64,000 bases of DNA from assembly GCF_029623955.1 (NCBI RefSeq), contig NZ_JARSBP010000002.1:372001-436000 (forward strand), given 5' to 3'. Below, piece by piece: positions 30,111 to 39,013 of the stretch. Numbering within the stretch: position 1 is the first letter of the stretch; every line of letters begins with the position of its first letter. A program made the position numbers and the translations under genes. Under the pieces are notes generated by a model, which did not search any database, was not told the DNA's origin, and saw only the letters and a list, made by a program, of their open reading frames with translations. This DNA comes from Mycobacterium sp. 236(2023). Lineage in GTDB: Bacteria; Actinomycetota; Actinomycetes; Mycobacteriales; Mycobacteriaceae.

Positions 30111-31550
30111 TCACTGCCCGACCTGGGAGGGCGGCGGTGCGGTGGGTACCGTACGCGCCCCGGGGAGTGCGTCGGGAAGTGGCATGGGCGCGCCGGGTAC
30201 GGGCGGAGGCGCCTGGCCGGGCGCCGCGGCGGCCGGAATGCCCGGCGCAGGCGCACCGCCCGGTTGCGGATCTGATACCGCGACTCGGGGCGGTCCGTAA
30301 TTCGGGCCGTACGGGTTGTCTCCGAAGGGGCCCAATGTCTCCCGACTGCAGGGCAGTGGATCGCCGGGGGCCGGCAGCGCGCCGGGTCCCGGGGTGTACG
30401 AGCACGGTGAGCCCTTCTCGACCGCCGGCCCGGGGAACTGGGGGGTTCCCTCCAGCGGCGCCGGAGCAGGAGGTGGCGCGCCGTTGGGGAAGCCCTGGCC
30501 GTTGGGTTCGGGAAACCGGAAGGCGGGCAGGCCCGCATCGCCCCAGAACTTCTGCGGGTCTATTCCGCGCTTCTTGAAGGCGGCGTCGATGAACGGCTGC
30601 AGGACCTGGCCCGGCATCAGATTGGCCACCATCACCTTGAAGTATGGGCCCGACGCCACCGCCTCGGAGATCGCCCCGACGAAGCGGTCGACAGTCGCCA
30701 AGGTCTGCGTCAGCTTCGCCTTGTTCTCGACCAGGGTCTGGGACAGGGTCCGCAGCTGTGTCAACACCGCGTTGAGATTGGGGTTGTCATCGATGAAACC
30801 GGCCACCTGTGTCGACACGGCGGTGACGTTGCCCAGCAGCGTGTCGATATCGGCTTGGCGGGCATTGAATTTCGCCAACAGTGCCTGTGCGTTGAGGACC
30901 AGCTGGTTGATGTTGTCGCTCCGATTGCCGAGGACTGTGGCGACCTGGTCAGCGTTGGACAGCAGGTCGTTGAGCTGCTCGTCGCGGGTGCCGATGGTGT
31001 CGGAGAATTCGGCGACGCCCGTCAGTGCGGCAGACAATTCGGGCGCGGTGGCGGTGATGGTCTCTGACAGCACGTTCAGCGATTCTCTGAGGCTGTCGAT
31101 GTCCCAGCCGGCCGTCGAGCGAGTGAGGTCGTCGAATGCGTCGTAGATCTGGTAGGGCGTGGTGCTCTGGTCCAGCGGCAGTGTCTCGTTTGCTCTGAGC
31201 CTGGTCGAGCCGCGCGGCTCGATCTCCAGGGTCTTCTTTCCCAGGATGGTGTCGGTGCGGATGCTCACGCGGCTGTCGGTGCCCACAGTTGTCGCGCCCA
31301 ACGTGAACCCGACACGGACCCGGTCGCCGTCAACCTTGATCGACACCACTGATCCGACATCCATTCCGTTGAGCCGCACCGTATCCCCGGCGTGGAGCCC
31401 GCCGCTTTCGCTGAACTGCCCGTAGTACTCCGGGGTGGCGAACAACATCGGCACGGTGGTCAGGCTCTGACCGACTCCGGTCACCATCGCGGTGATCACG
31501 ATGCCCATGAACCCATTGCGGACGAGTTTGCCGGAGGTGAGTGCCCTCAT
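30111..31550 (-). CDS. mceC: MCE-family protein MceC
   Basis: 479 residues with an N-terminal TM (VRNGFMGIVITAMVTGVGQSL), an MCE domain about 40-115 (YYGQFSESGGLHAGDTVRLNGMDVGSVVSIKVDGDRV), helical middle and a Pro/Ala-rich tail. I start at the ATG at 31550, overlapping the mceB stop by four bases (ATGA). A GTG 12 bases upstream in frame is less likely. Typical Mce subunit of a lipid uptake complex in the cell envelope. Confidence 0.92.
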   Translation of the reverse strand: MRALTSGKLVRNGFMGIVITAMVTGVGQSLTTVPMLFATPEYYGQFSESGGLHAGDTVRLNGMDVGSVVSIKVDGDRVRVGFTLGATTVGTDSRVSIRTDTILGKKTLEIEPRGSTRLRANETLPLDQSTTPYQIYDAFDDLTRSTAGWDIDSLRESLNVLSETITATAPELSAALTGVAEFSDTIGTRDEQLNDLLSNADQVATVLGNRSDNINQLVLNAQALLAKFNARQADIDTLLGNVTAVSTQVAGFIDDNPNLNAVLTQLRTLSQTLVENKAKLTQTLATVDRFVGAISEAVASGPYFKVMVANLMPGQVLQPFIDAAFKKRGIDPQKFWGDAGLPAFRFPEPNGQGFPNGAPPPAPAPLEGTPQFPGPAVEKGSPCSYTPGPGALPAPGDPLPCSRETLGPFGDNPYGPNYGPPRVAVSDPQPGGAPAPGIPAAAAPGQAPPPVPGAPMPLPDALPGARTVPTAPPPSQVGQ

Positions 31551-32587
31551 TTCGGGGTACACCGGCCCGAGGGTTGACTGAGCAGCTTGACGGTCCGGAC
31601 GGGGCCGCCGGGTTGCAGACCGTTGAGTTTGAGGCTGGCGTCGCAGAGGTAGAAATTGAAGAAGTCGCCGTAGATCCCGCCGGACCTGGCCAGTATCGCC
31701 AGTGCATCGGGCAACTTGTTCAGGAGATCAGCGAACTGTGCCTCCTGGCTGACGAGTGGCTGTTGCACTGTCTGAAGCTTCGACACGGTGCTCTGCAGGA
31801 CTGGGCGATTGTCTGCGAGCAGGTCGGCCAGGGTTCCGGCGGTGCTGCCGATATCGGCGACTCCGGCCGCGATGGCGTCGCCTCGTTCATTCAGTCCGAC
31901 AACGAGATTGCGGAGATTGACGACCATTCCGTCGAGTTCCCTCTGGTGTCGCGCCGTGGTCTGGAGCAGCACATTGAGGTTGGAGATGACCTCGCCGATG
32001 ACGCGATCGCGGTGCGCGAGCGTCTGCGTCAGCTGCGCCGCCTGGGTCAGGATGTCGTTGATGGTGCCGCCCTGCCCCTGGAAGACGGTGATCAATGACT
32101 GAGCGATGGTGTTGACCTTGTCGGGGTCGAGAGACTCGAAGAGGGGCTCGAAGCCACCGATGAGCGCGTCGAGGTCCAGCGCGGGCTCGGTACGTTCCAC
32201 AGGGATGGTGCCGCCGGGCATCAGCAACCCTGCCGGTGCGTTGATGCTGCTCTGCTCGAGCTCGAGGAACCGGTTGCCGATGAGGTCGGCGTAGCGGATG
32301 CGGGCGCGTGTGCCCTGTTCGAGTTGCAGGGACTGGTCGACGTCGAACGCGACGACGATGGTGTGGCCGTCGGCGTCGAGACGGATGTCCTCGACCTTAC
32401 CGACCTCCACTCCCGCAGCGCGTACGAACTGTCCCGGCCGGATTCCGCTAGCATTGCTGAACTTTGCGAGATAGGTATGCGTGCGATCGAAGCGGAGCTG
32501 GCCGAACACCACGATGATGAGCGCGGTGAACGTCAGCAGGATGAGCGAGGCGGCGCCGAGCTTGACGGCGGTCTGTCGAATCATCAT
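31547..32587 (-). CDS. mceB: MCE-family protein MceB
   Basis: 346 residues: N-terminal TM (LGAASLILLTFTALIIVVFGQL), MCE domain about 36-110 (YLAKFSNASGIRPGQFVRAAGVEVGKVEDIRL), helical region with the conserved FNFYLCDASLKLNG motif before the C-terminus. This is the shortest Mce protein of the operon, as is usual for the B position. Its ATG overlaps the mceA stop by four bases. Confidence 0.92.
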   Translation of the reverse strand: MMIRQTAVKLGAASLILLTFTALIIVVFGQLRFDRTHTYLAKFSNASGIRPGQFVRAAGVEVGKVEDIRLDADGHTIVVAFDVDQSLQLEQGTRARIRYADLIGNRFLELEQSSINAPAGLLMPGGTIPVERTEPALDLDALIGGFEPLFESLDPDKVNTIAQSLITVFQGQGGTINDILTQAAQLTQTLAHRDRVIGEVISNLNVLLQTTARHQRELDGMVVNLRNLVVGLNERGDAIAAGVADIGSTAGTLADLLADNRPVLQSTVSKLQTVQQPLVSQEAQFADLLNKLPDALAILARSGGIYGDFFNFYLCDASLKLNGLQPGGPVRTVKLLSQPSGRCTPK

Positions 32588-33777
32588 GGATTCACCGTGT
32601 ACTCACCGACCTGGCGGCCCCACACATACTCGTTGAGCAGAGGCTGTCCCAGTTCGAAGTGGTTGTAGGGGGCCAGCGACGCGCCGGTGTCCATCACTAG
32701 TGCGGGTGCCGGCCACAACTCGCGTGTGATGGGCTGCCAGCAGCCGGGGGCGCCGCCCGGCCCGCCCCTCGCGTTGGTGCGGGGAAGGTTGTCGGGGTAG
32801 ACGTACGGCGCGGCGCCGCCGAGCAGTTCCGTGGACGTCACTGCGGCATATCCGTTCTTTCCCAGTGCGGCAGAGACTTTCGGCGCAACATCGTGATAGT
32901 TGCGTATGGTGCACAGCAAGGCGGGCGAATACTCGTCCAGAAGTTGGGCGGTGGGTGTGAGGTCCGCCTGACCTCGCACCAGAAACGGCGTGGACCGCTC
33001 GATCGTATCTGCACCCGGTTCCGCGAACCCCACCGCCGCCAGCAGTGCGGCGTCGAGATTATCGCGCTCGTCGGTGAGTGTGCGCGCAGTGACCACCGCG
33101 TCCCGGAGCCCGTCTAGCAGGGGTTGCGCGGCTCCCCGGTAGATGTCGGCGAGGTCGGCGAGCCGATCGATGTCCTGGCGCAGCTGCGGCATTCTCGGAT
33201 TGACCCTGCCGAGAACCGAATTCGCATCGACGAGGGACCGGCCGAAGTCGTCGCCGAGCCCCGTCAGGGCAGTGGCCGTTGACTTCAACGTCATATTGAG
33301 CTGGATGGGATCCACCTTCTCGGCGATGTCGGTCACCGCCTCGAAGAGCGTGTTGAACTCGGTGGTCACCGCTCCGTCAGCAGCGACATGTAGCACGTCC
33401 GACGACGTGACGGGCCGTTGCGGATTGCGGGGCGAACGGAACGCGACGTACTTGTTGCCGAAGACCGTCGACGCGGTGATCGTCGTCTCGACGTTGACGG
33501 GAAGCACAGGGAGGTACCTGGGTTCGATGTCGACCAGGATGCGTGCGGACGGGACGTCTTCGTCGCTGATCAGCTGAACCCGCGAGACCCGCCCAATCGG
33601 GACGCCGTCGAGGGTGACCTTGGACCCGGGGTCGAGCACCAGACCTGCGCGCGGTGCGAGCACCGTCAACTGAACCGACGGCGTCAACGATCCCCGGAAT
33701 TGAAGGTAGACCAGCGTCACAACCGCGACGGCCAGCGCGACGAGCAATGTGCCTGCCGCCCGGTAGGACCGGGTCAC
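32584..33777 (-). CDS. mceA: MCE-family protein MceA
   Basis: 397 residues: N-terminal TM (GTLLVALAVAVVTLVYLQF), MCE domain about 35-115 (VQLTVLAPRAGLVLDPGSKVTLDGVPIGRVSRVQLI), helical region, and the conserved C-terminal YPDNLPRTNARGGPGGAPGCW block. First structural gene. The start is a GTG at 33777 that overlaps the stop of a 10-codon leader reading frame by four bases. No yrbEA/yrbEB permease genes precede it, although most mce operons have them; the upstream neighbour is a divergent P450. Confidence 0.93.
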   Translation of the reverse strand: MTRSYRAAGTLLVALAVAVVTLVYLQFRGSLTPSVQLTVLAPRAGLVLDPGSKVTLDGVPIGRVSRVQLISDEDVPSARILVDIEPRYLPVLPVNVETTITASTVFGNKYVAFRSPRNPQRPVTSSDVLHVAADGAVTTEFNTLFEAVTDIAEKVDPIQLNMTLKSTATALTGLGDDFGRSLVDANSVLGRVNPRMPQLRQDIDRLADLADIYRGAAQPLLDGLRDAVVTARTLTDERDNLDAALLAAVGFAEPGADTIERSTPFLVRGQADLTPTAQLLDEYSPALLCTIRNYHDVAPKVSAALGKNGYAAVTSTELLGGAAPYVYPDNLPRTNARGGPGGAPGCWQPITRELWPAPALVMDTGASLAPYNHFELGQPLLNEYVWGRQVGEYTVNP

Positions 33778-33806
33778 GGCCGGCCTGTTCGCGTGGTGGA
33801 CTGCAT
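33774..33806 (-). CDS. Possible 10-residue leader peptide upstream of mceA
   Basis: ATG at 33806 has a good ribosome site (GAGGGG six bases upstream) and encodes MQSTTRTGRP before TGA, which overlaps the mceA GTG as GTGA. mceA itself lacks a strong ribosome site, so translation may reach it by coupling from this short frame. In other mce operons the upstream yrbEB stop plays that part. Expression is unproven. Confidence 0.45.
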   Translation of the reverse strand: MQSTTRTGRP

Positions 33807-33850
33807 GGCTGCCCCTCGATCAGTGCGCTGAATCCGTCGCCCCAGTACAA

Positions 33851-33867
33851 CATACTTTTTCGTATAG
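33851..33867. promoter_or_regulatory. Second, imperfect copy of the mce/P450 palindrome
   Basis: CATACTTTTTCGTATAG keeps the outer half-sites of the perfect palindrome at 33966-33983 (CATACTTT and GTAT). It lies about 45 bases upstream of the leader ATG for mceA. A shared regulator could bind both sites and control the two divergent units. Confidence 0.4.
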
Positions 33868-33965
33868 AAATCCGATTTCGGCAAACAGTAGTTATTGACG
33901 GCTGCGCTCACTAAATGCGGGTTTCCGCCCGACGAGACACCCTCGGCTGTATCACATCGCATATG

Positions 33966-33983
33966 CCATACTTTAAAGTATGG
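33966..33983. promoter_or_regulatory. Perfect 18-bp palindrome overlapping the P450 start codon
   Basis: CCATACTTTAAAGTATGG is a complete dyad with no spacer. The P450 ATG (33980) lies in its right arm. CATACT in the left arm is at the -10 distance for a leaderless transcript starting at the ATG. A protein bound here would block both transcription start and translation. TetR- or GntR-type binding is inferred. Confidence 0.55.
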
Positions 33984-35206
33984 AATCTGCGCCGCGGGTC
34001 GAACATCCCTCCGATCCTTCGATTCTCAGCTCATTCTGGGACAGCGACATCGACACGCGCCTTGCGGAATTCGCCGCGATGCGCGAGCGCAGCGATGGCG
34101 TCGAGTTCATTCCGCAGCGCTCGGGGGCCGGCTTCTGGTCGATGACTTCCCATGCCGCCGTCAGCGCGGTGACCCGCGATCCGGCGAGTTTCACCAGTAC
34201 GCGTGGGTTTTCGCTGGACGACATGCCCCCCGAATTGCTGGAGATGCTCGGCTCGATCATCACGATGGACGATCCCAAGCACCGGCAGTACAGACGTCTG
34301 GTCCAAGTCGCGTTCTCACCGAGGGCAATCCGGCAGATGACGGACTATGTCGCCGAGCTCGCCACTGCGATCGTCGAAACAATCAGGGAGCGTCGGGAAT
34401 TCGATTTCGTGGAGACCGTTGGCGCCAATCTGCCTTTCCAGGTGATCGCCGACCTGCTGGGCATCCCCGTAGTCGACCGTCCCAGGCTGCGGGAACTGAT
34501 CGACCTCATCCTTGGCGTCAACGACGGACAGGTTAGCGACGTCGACACCAGCCTGCGCGCGGTCGCCGAATTCTTCGAGTACACCATCGACCTGGGCCGG
34601 AGCCGGCGGCAGAATCCTGGTGACGACATCACCTCTCACCTGATGCAGGCCGAAGTCGACGGAAAGCGACTGACCGCAGCAGAATTCGGATCGTTCGTCA
34701 TCTTGCTGGCAGCAGCGGGCAACGACACCACGCGAACCGGATTGTCGTGGGCGATGCATCTGCTCAGCCGACATCCCGATCAGAAGGCCGCGTTGGCCGA
34801 TGACTTCGAGGGCCGTGCCACCAATGCCATCGAGGAGGTGCTGCGGTGGTCCTCACCGGTGCTGCACATGCGCCGTACCGCGACCGTCGATGTCCCTTTC
34901 GGCGAGTACGTTATCCGCGCCGGGGACAAAGTCGTTGTGTGGTACCTGGCCGCGAACCACGATCCCGGCCTCTTCGCCGAACCGACGCGCTTCGATATCT
35001 ACCGCGAGAACTCCCGTGACCACGTCGCCTTCGGCGCAGGCGGACCGCACTTCTGTCTAGGCGCCGGTCTGGCGCGGATGGAGATCCGGGTTGTCCTTGG
35101 CAAACTACTGGCAGCATTCCCGAATCTGCACACCACGGCCGAGCCGGATCCGCTGCGGTCGGTGTTCGTCCACGGAATCAAGACTCTGCCCTGCGCGATC
35201 GACTGA
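33980..35206 (+). CDS. Cytochrome P450 monooxygenase
   Basis: Soluble haem-thiolate monooxygenase, 408 residues, needing ferredoxin and reductase (FprA-type) electrons. Visible: I-helix AAAGNDTTRTG, K-helix EEVLRWSSPVLHMRR (ExxR), and haem-binding FGAGGPHFCLGAGLAR with the ligand Cys. The sequence style matches mycobacterial CYP124/125/142-like families, which hydroxylate lipids and sterol side chains. It diverges from mceABCDEF across a 170-bp region with two related palindromes, which suggests import and oxidation of the same lipid. No Shine-Dalgarno is seen before the ATG, so the mRNA may be leaderless. Confidence 0.93.
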   Translation: MESAPRVEHPSDPSILSSFWDSDIDTRLAEFAAMRERSDGVEFIPQRSGAGFWSMTSHAAVSAVTRDPASFTSTRGFSLDDMPPELLEMLGSIITMDDPKHRQYRRLVQVAFSPRAIRQMTDYVAELATAIVETIRERREFDFVETVGANLPFQVIADLLGIPVVDRPRLRELIDLILGVNDGQVSDVDTSLRAVAEFFEYTIDLGRSRRQNPGDDITSHLMQAEVDGKRLTAAEFGSFVILLAAAGNDTTRTGLSWAMHLLSRHPDQKAALADDFEGRATNAIEEVLRWSSPVLHMRRTATVDVPFGEYVIRAGDKVVVWYLAANHDPGLFAEPTRFDIYRENSRDHVAFGAGGPHFCLGAGLARMEIRVVLGKLLAAFPNLHTTAEPDPLRSVFVHGIKTLPCAID

Positions 35207-35227
35207 CGCCGACCACCAGCAGGCCTG

Positions 35228-36421
35228 CTAGATCTGGCCGTGTCGGGGCGGGTTGATCCCTGACAATGTATGGCGGCCGATGTGCTGCAGTTTCCACCGC
35301 GTGGGGTCGTGCAGCGTGTGCGTGCGCGCATCACGCCAGTACCGTGAGAGATTCCCCGACGCCGACGCGCTCCGGGTGCCGCCGAGCTCGAACAGCACAT
35401 TCGACGCGTCCAATGACGCGCGCACGGCGGCGACCTTCGCCACCGCCACCGCGATCGAGGCCTGCGCGGTCGACTCGTCGGTGAGGTCCGCCGTCGCGGC
35501 GTCGACGTGACGGGCTGCCTCGGCAAGCAACGCCTGCGCCCCGCGCACCGTCACCGTCAGTTCACCGGCGATCGTGATCAGCGTCGGATCGTCCTGCGCC
35601 TTGTTCACGTCCGCCTCGAAATGCGCCCGCGCCCGTTCGGCCTGACGCACCCCGGCCTCCAGCGCGCCGGTCGCGATGCCGACATCGAGCGCGGAATGCC
35701 ACAACTGCGCCCGGGCCCCGTACGTCGTCGGACCCGAGAAGATCGGCGAGAACGGCACCACGTGCTCGGCAGGCACCGCGACATCGTCGAGCGTCACCGT
35801 CCCCGACGCGGTCGTGCGCTGACCCATCCCGTCCCAGTCGTCGACGACGCCGAGTCCGCGAGCATCGCGCGGGACGAATGCCAGCGCCTTCGGCGTCGAC
35901 GCGGTCGGCACCTCGCCGGACCCGTCGGACAATGAGGCTCGCACGATCACCCAGTCGGCGAACAGCGCACCCGTCGAATAGAACTTGCGGCCGTTGAGGC
36001 GGTAGCCGTCCTGCTCCACCAAAGTGGTGCTGTCGACGTTGACGGGATGGGGGCCGCGCTCGTTCTGCGCGTTGGCGAACAGCTTCCCCTCGGTCACCTC
36101 GCCGTAGAAGAACGCCTGCTGAGCCTCGGTACCCTGCAGGCGCACCGCCTCCAGGAACACGAAATGCGAATGCGGGATCTGGGCCAGCGAGGGATCGGCG
36201 TGCGCGATCAACCGGAACACCTCGGCGATGACGGTGGCCGGCGCGTCGAGGCCGCCGTACTTGTGCGGCACCGGCAGCGCAAGTAGGCCGGACTCCTTGA
36301 GCGCCTTGACCTGATCGTGCGGCAAGACGCGGTCGGCGTCGCGCTGTGACGCCTCAGCGGCGAAGTTCTGTGCCAGCTCCGCGGCGACGGCCAGCGCCTC
36401 GTCGGTGGACGCGAGCGTCAC
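35228..36421 (-). CDS. SfnB-like acyl-CoA dehydrogenase-fold sulfur-acquisition flavoprotein
   Basis: 397 residues of the acyl-CoA dehydrogenase fold, of the SfnB/DszC branch rather than fatty-acid dehydrogenases. Features: SGLLALPVPHKYGGL, AQNERGPHPV, GYRLNGRKFYSTGALFADW and the C-terminal YWRDARTHTLHDPTRWKLQHIGRHTL block found in flavin-dependent monooxygenases of this group. The start is GTG at 36421, overlapping the ssuD stop by four bases. With SsuD it probably frees sulfur from sulfones or alkanesulfonates when sulfate is short. A role in that process is inferred from family and pairing. Confidence 0.8.
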   Translation of the reverse strand: MTLASTDEALAVAAELAQNFAAEASQRDADRVLPHDQVKALKESGLLALPVPHKYGGLDAPATVIAEVFRLIAHADPSLAQIPHSHFVFLEAVRLQGTEAQQAFFYGEVTEGKLFANAQNERGPHPVNVDSTTLVEQDGYRLNGRKFYSTGALFADWVIVRASLSDGSGEVPTASTPKALAFVPRDARGLGVVDDWDGMGQRTTASGTVTLDDVAVPAEHVVPFSPIFSGPTTYGARAQLWHSALDVGIATGALEAGVRQAERARAHFEADVNKAQDDPTLITIAGELTVTVRGAQALLAEAARHVDAATADLTDESTAQASIAVAVAKVAAVRASLDASNVLFELGGTRSASASGNLSRYWRDARTHTLHDPTRWKLQHIGRHTLSGINPPRHGQI

Positions 36422-37596
36422 CGTGCGGCGCCCACGAACGGAATCGACGCGGGCGCAGCAGCTTTCGTGTCCGGGTTGAACAGGCCGCGTTCCCGCAGCA
36501 GCGGCACCACGCCCTCGCCGAGCCAGTACAGCTCCTCCAGATGCGGATAGCCGGAGAAGATGAACTCGTCGATGCCCACCTCGGCGTACTCGGCGATGCG
36601 ATCGGCGACCTCGGTGTGGCTGCCGACCAGCGCGGTACCCGCCCCACCGCGCACCAGGCCGACACCGGCCCACAGATTCGGTGCGATCTCCAGCGAGCGC
36701 GCATCATGCCAGCTGCCGTTCGCCCGATGCTGCTCGTGCAACGCGAGCATGCGTTTCTGCCCCTCGGATTCGCTACGGCCAAGGCCTTTCTGGGCGTTGC
36801 GGACAGTGTCCTCGTCGAGCGCCGCGACCAGCTTGTCCGCCTGAGTCCAGGCTTCGTCGGCGGTGTCGCGGGTGATGACGTGCAGGCGGATGCCGAAGCG
36901 TGGCTTCCTGCCCTGCTTGGCCGCAAGCCTGCGGATCCAGTCGACCTTCTCGGCGACAGCGGCGGGCGGCTCACCCCACGTCAGATAGACGTCGGCGTGG
37001 CGTGCCGCCACCGGCCCCGCAGCAGCGGAACTCCCGCCGAAGTAGAAGGGCGGCACCGGATTCGGCAGCGTCGGGATCGCGGCGTCCTCGACCTGGATGT
37101 GCTCGCCCGCCAGCGACACCGTCTGCCCGTCCCACAGTCGTCGCACCACGTCGAGGAACTCGTCGGCGCGGGCATAGCGGCTGTCCTTGTCGAGATGATC
37201 GCCGAAGGCACGCTGCTCGTGCGCCTCACCGCCGATCACCACGTTGAGCAGGATCCGGCCCGGTGCATGCCGCGCGAACGTCGCGGCCATCTGGGCCGAC
37301 AGCGTGGGGCTGACGAGACCGGGCCGGAACGCGACGAGAAAACCGAGAGACGTCGTCTCCCTGGCCAGCAGTGCAGCGGTGACGAACGCGTCCTCGCACC
37401 AGGCGCCCGTCGGGATCAGCGCCCCGGTGAAACCGAACGTCTCAGCGGCGCGCACGATCGAGGCGAGATAGTCGATCGATGCGTCCCGGTCGCTGTGCGC
37501 GGCGCCGGCGGGGGTGCCGTGACCGCCTCCGACGATCAGCCGGCTGTCGCCGTAGGTCGGGAGGAACCAGTGCAATTTGATCGCAGGAGTCACCAC
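36418..37596 (-). CDS. ssuD: FMNH2-dependent alkanesulfonate monooxygenase
   Basis: Luciferase-like monooxygenase, 392 residues, that cleaves alkanesulfonates to aldehyde plus sulfite using FMNH2 from a separate reductase. It follows E. coli SsuD closely: WFLPTYGD at the start, IPTGAWCEDAF (active-site Cys), FGGSSAAAGPVAARHADVYLTWGEPP, FGIRLHVITRDT (substrate Arg), PNLWAGVGLVRGGAGTALVG and SGYPHLEELY (Tyr). Two GTG codons open the gene; GGGGAGA lies upstream. It is coupled to the SfnB-like gene. No ABC importer (ssuABC) or FMN reductase is present beside it. Confidence 0.93.
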   Translation of the reverse strand: MVTPAIKLHWFLPTYGDSRLIVGGGHGTPAGAAHSDRDASIDYLASIVRAAETFGFTGALIPTGAWCEDAFVTAALLARETTSLGFLVAFRPGLVSPTLSAQMAATFARHAPGRILLNVVIGGEAHEQRAFGDHLDKDSRYARADEFLDVVRRLWDGQTVSLAGEHIQVEDAAIPTLPNPVPPFYFGGSSAAAGPVAARHADVYLTWGEPPAAVAEKVDWIRRLAAKQGRKPRFGIRLHVITRDTADEAWTQADKLVAALDEDTVRNAQKGLGRSESEGQKRMLALHEQHRANGSWHDARSLEIAPNLWAGVGLVRGGAGTALVGSHTEVADRIAEYAEVGIDEFIFSGYPHLEELYWLGEGVVPLLRERGLFNPDTKAAAPASIPFVGAAR

Positions 37597-37659
37597 GGAA
37601 TTCTCCCCGGCAGCCGCGGGCCGGTCCAGGGTTTATCTCACGGCGATTCTTGGGGTGGT

Positions 37660-39003
37660 CTACCGCTTGAGGAAGCGGGCCAGGCTGTCATCGAGCTCGT
37701 CCCACCACGTCGTGTGCGCCGGCGGGCCGACGGTCCCGGTGCACGGCGAGGCGAAACACTTGTCTCGATAGCCGGTGATGCTGACCTCCTTATCGTGCTC
37801 CCAGGTGAAGAAGTGCCGATGGACCATGTCGATGTCGAACGCGGCGTAGTCGCTGAGCGGCATCAGATCGCGGACGTAGTCGGTTTGGAAGTCGATCTGG
37901 CCTGCGACTGAGTCGACGTCGGCGTACTTCGCGCGCCAGGCGGCCACATCGGCAGCCATCGCCTCGGCGTCGGGCAGGGCGAACGTGCCCAGTGCGACAT
38001 CGCGCGCGAAGAAGGCCTGCGCGTCGAACATGTTGAACGTATAGAACTGGTCCTGCATACCGAGGTACATCAGCTTCGGGTTGGCCAGTGAGACCACGCC
38101 CTTGTAGAGGCCGTCGGGGTAGAGGTTGTTCGTCGTCTTCAGCTGCAGCGCGGTGTCGATGAACGGGAAGTGATGCTGATATCCCGTGCACATGATGATG
38201 GCGTCGACGTCGCGGGCGGTGCCGTCGGCGAAGTGTGCGGTGCGTCCTTCGACATGCTGCAGCGCCGGGACTTCGCTGATGCCGTCAGGCCAGCCGAAAC
38301 CCATGGGGGCGTTGCGGTAGGCGATCGTGATCGAAGCCGCACCGTACTTGAGCGACTGCAGGGCGATGTCCTCAGCCGAGTAGCTGCTGCCCAGGATAAG
38401 CAGATTCTTGCCTGCGAACTCGACGGCGTCGCGGAAATCGTGGGAATGCAGGATCCGGCCGGGGAACGACTCGAACCCGGGATACTCCGGGACGTTCGGC
38501 GTCGAGAAATGGCCGGTAGCCACCACAACGTTGTCGAAAGATTCTGTCCGGAGCGAGCTTTCGCCGTCCTGCCACGATTCGACGGTGACGGCGAACGACC
38601 CGCTCGCGTCGTCTTGCGTCACACCGCGCACCGCGGTGTCGAACTGGATGAACTGGCGCACGTTGCTCTTCTTGGCGCGCCCGGTGATGTAGTCGTAGAG
38701 CACCTCGCGCGGCGGGAACGACGGGATGGGTCCGCCGAAGTGCTCGTCGAAGGTGTAGTCGGCGAACTCCAGGCATTCCTTGGGTCCGTTCGACCAGAGG
38801 TAGCGATACATGCTGCCGTGCACGGGATCTCCATGGCAGTCGAGCCCGGTGCGCCACGTGTAGTTCCACAGCCCACCCCAGTCGCTCTGCTTCTCGAAGC
38901 ACACGACCTCGCCGACGTCGACGCCGTCTTGGCGGGCCAGTTCGAAGGCGTGCAGCTGCGCCAGGCCGCACGGGCCTGCGCCGATCACCGCGGTGCGCGT
39001 CAT
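37660..39003 (-). CDS. tmm: Trimethylamine monooxygenase (flavin-containing monooxygenase)
   Basis: FAD/NADPH monooxygenase of 447 residues that N-oxygenates trimethylamine to TMAO; Tmm enzymes can also oxidise dimethylsulfide. FAD motif GAGPCGL is at 8-14; DPVHGSMYRYLWSNGPKECLEFADYTFDEHFG and the FMO signature FPGRILHSHDFRD follow; the NADP motif ILGSSYSAEDI carries the Tyr characteristic of Tmm. The C-terminal FTWEHDKE and FRDKCFASP-like ends also fit. Start ATG at 39003 with GGAGAG before it. It lies 10 bases downstream of the tdm-like gene, which would use its product. Confidence 0.9.
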   Translation of the reverse strand: MTRTAVIGAGPCGLAQLHAFELARQDGVDVGEVVCFEKQSDWGGLWNYTWRTGLDCHGDPVHGSMYRYLWSNGPKECLEFADYTFDEHFGGPIPSFPPREVLYDYITGRAKKSNVRQFIQFDTAVRGVTQDDASGSFAVTVESWQDGESSLRTESFDNVVVATGHFSTPNVPEYPGFESFPGRILHSHDFRDAVEFAGKNLLILGSSYSAEDIALQSLKYGAASITIAYRNAPMGFGWPDGISEVPALQHVEGRTAHFADGTARDVDAIIMCTGYQHHFPFIDTALQLKTTNNLYPDGLYKGVVSLANPKLMYLGMQDQFYTFNMFDAQAFFARDVALGTFALPDAEAMAADVAAWRAKYADVDSVAGQIDFQTDYVRDLMPLSDYAAFDIDMVHRHFFTWEHDKEVSITGYRDKCFASPCTGTVGPPAHTTWWDELDDSLARFLKR

Positions 39004-39013
39004 ATCTCTCTCC

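Noticed and set aside
33778..33979. Hidden or degraded yrbE genes between mceA and the P450
   Set aside because: The 202-base gap is AT-richer promoter-like DNA with palindromes and cannot hold even one yrbE gene; no TM-coding frame is present.
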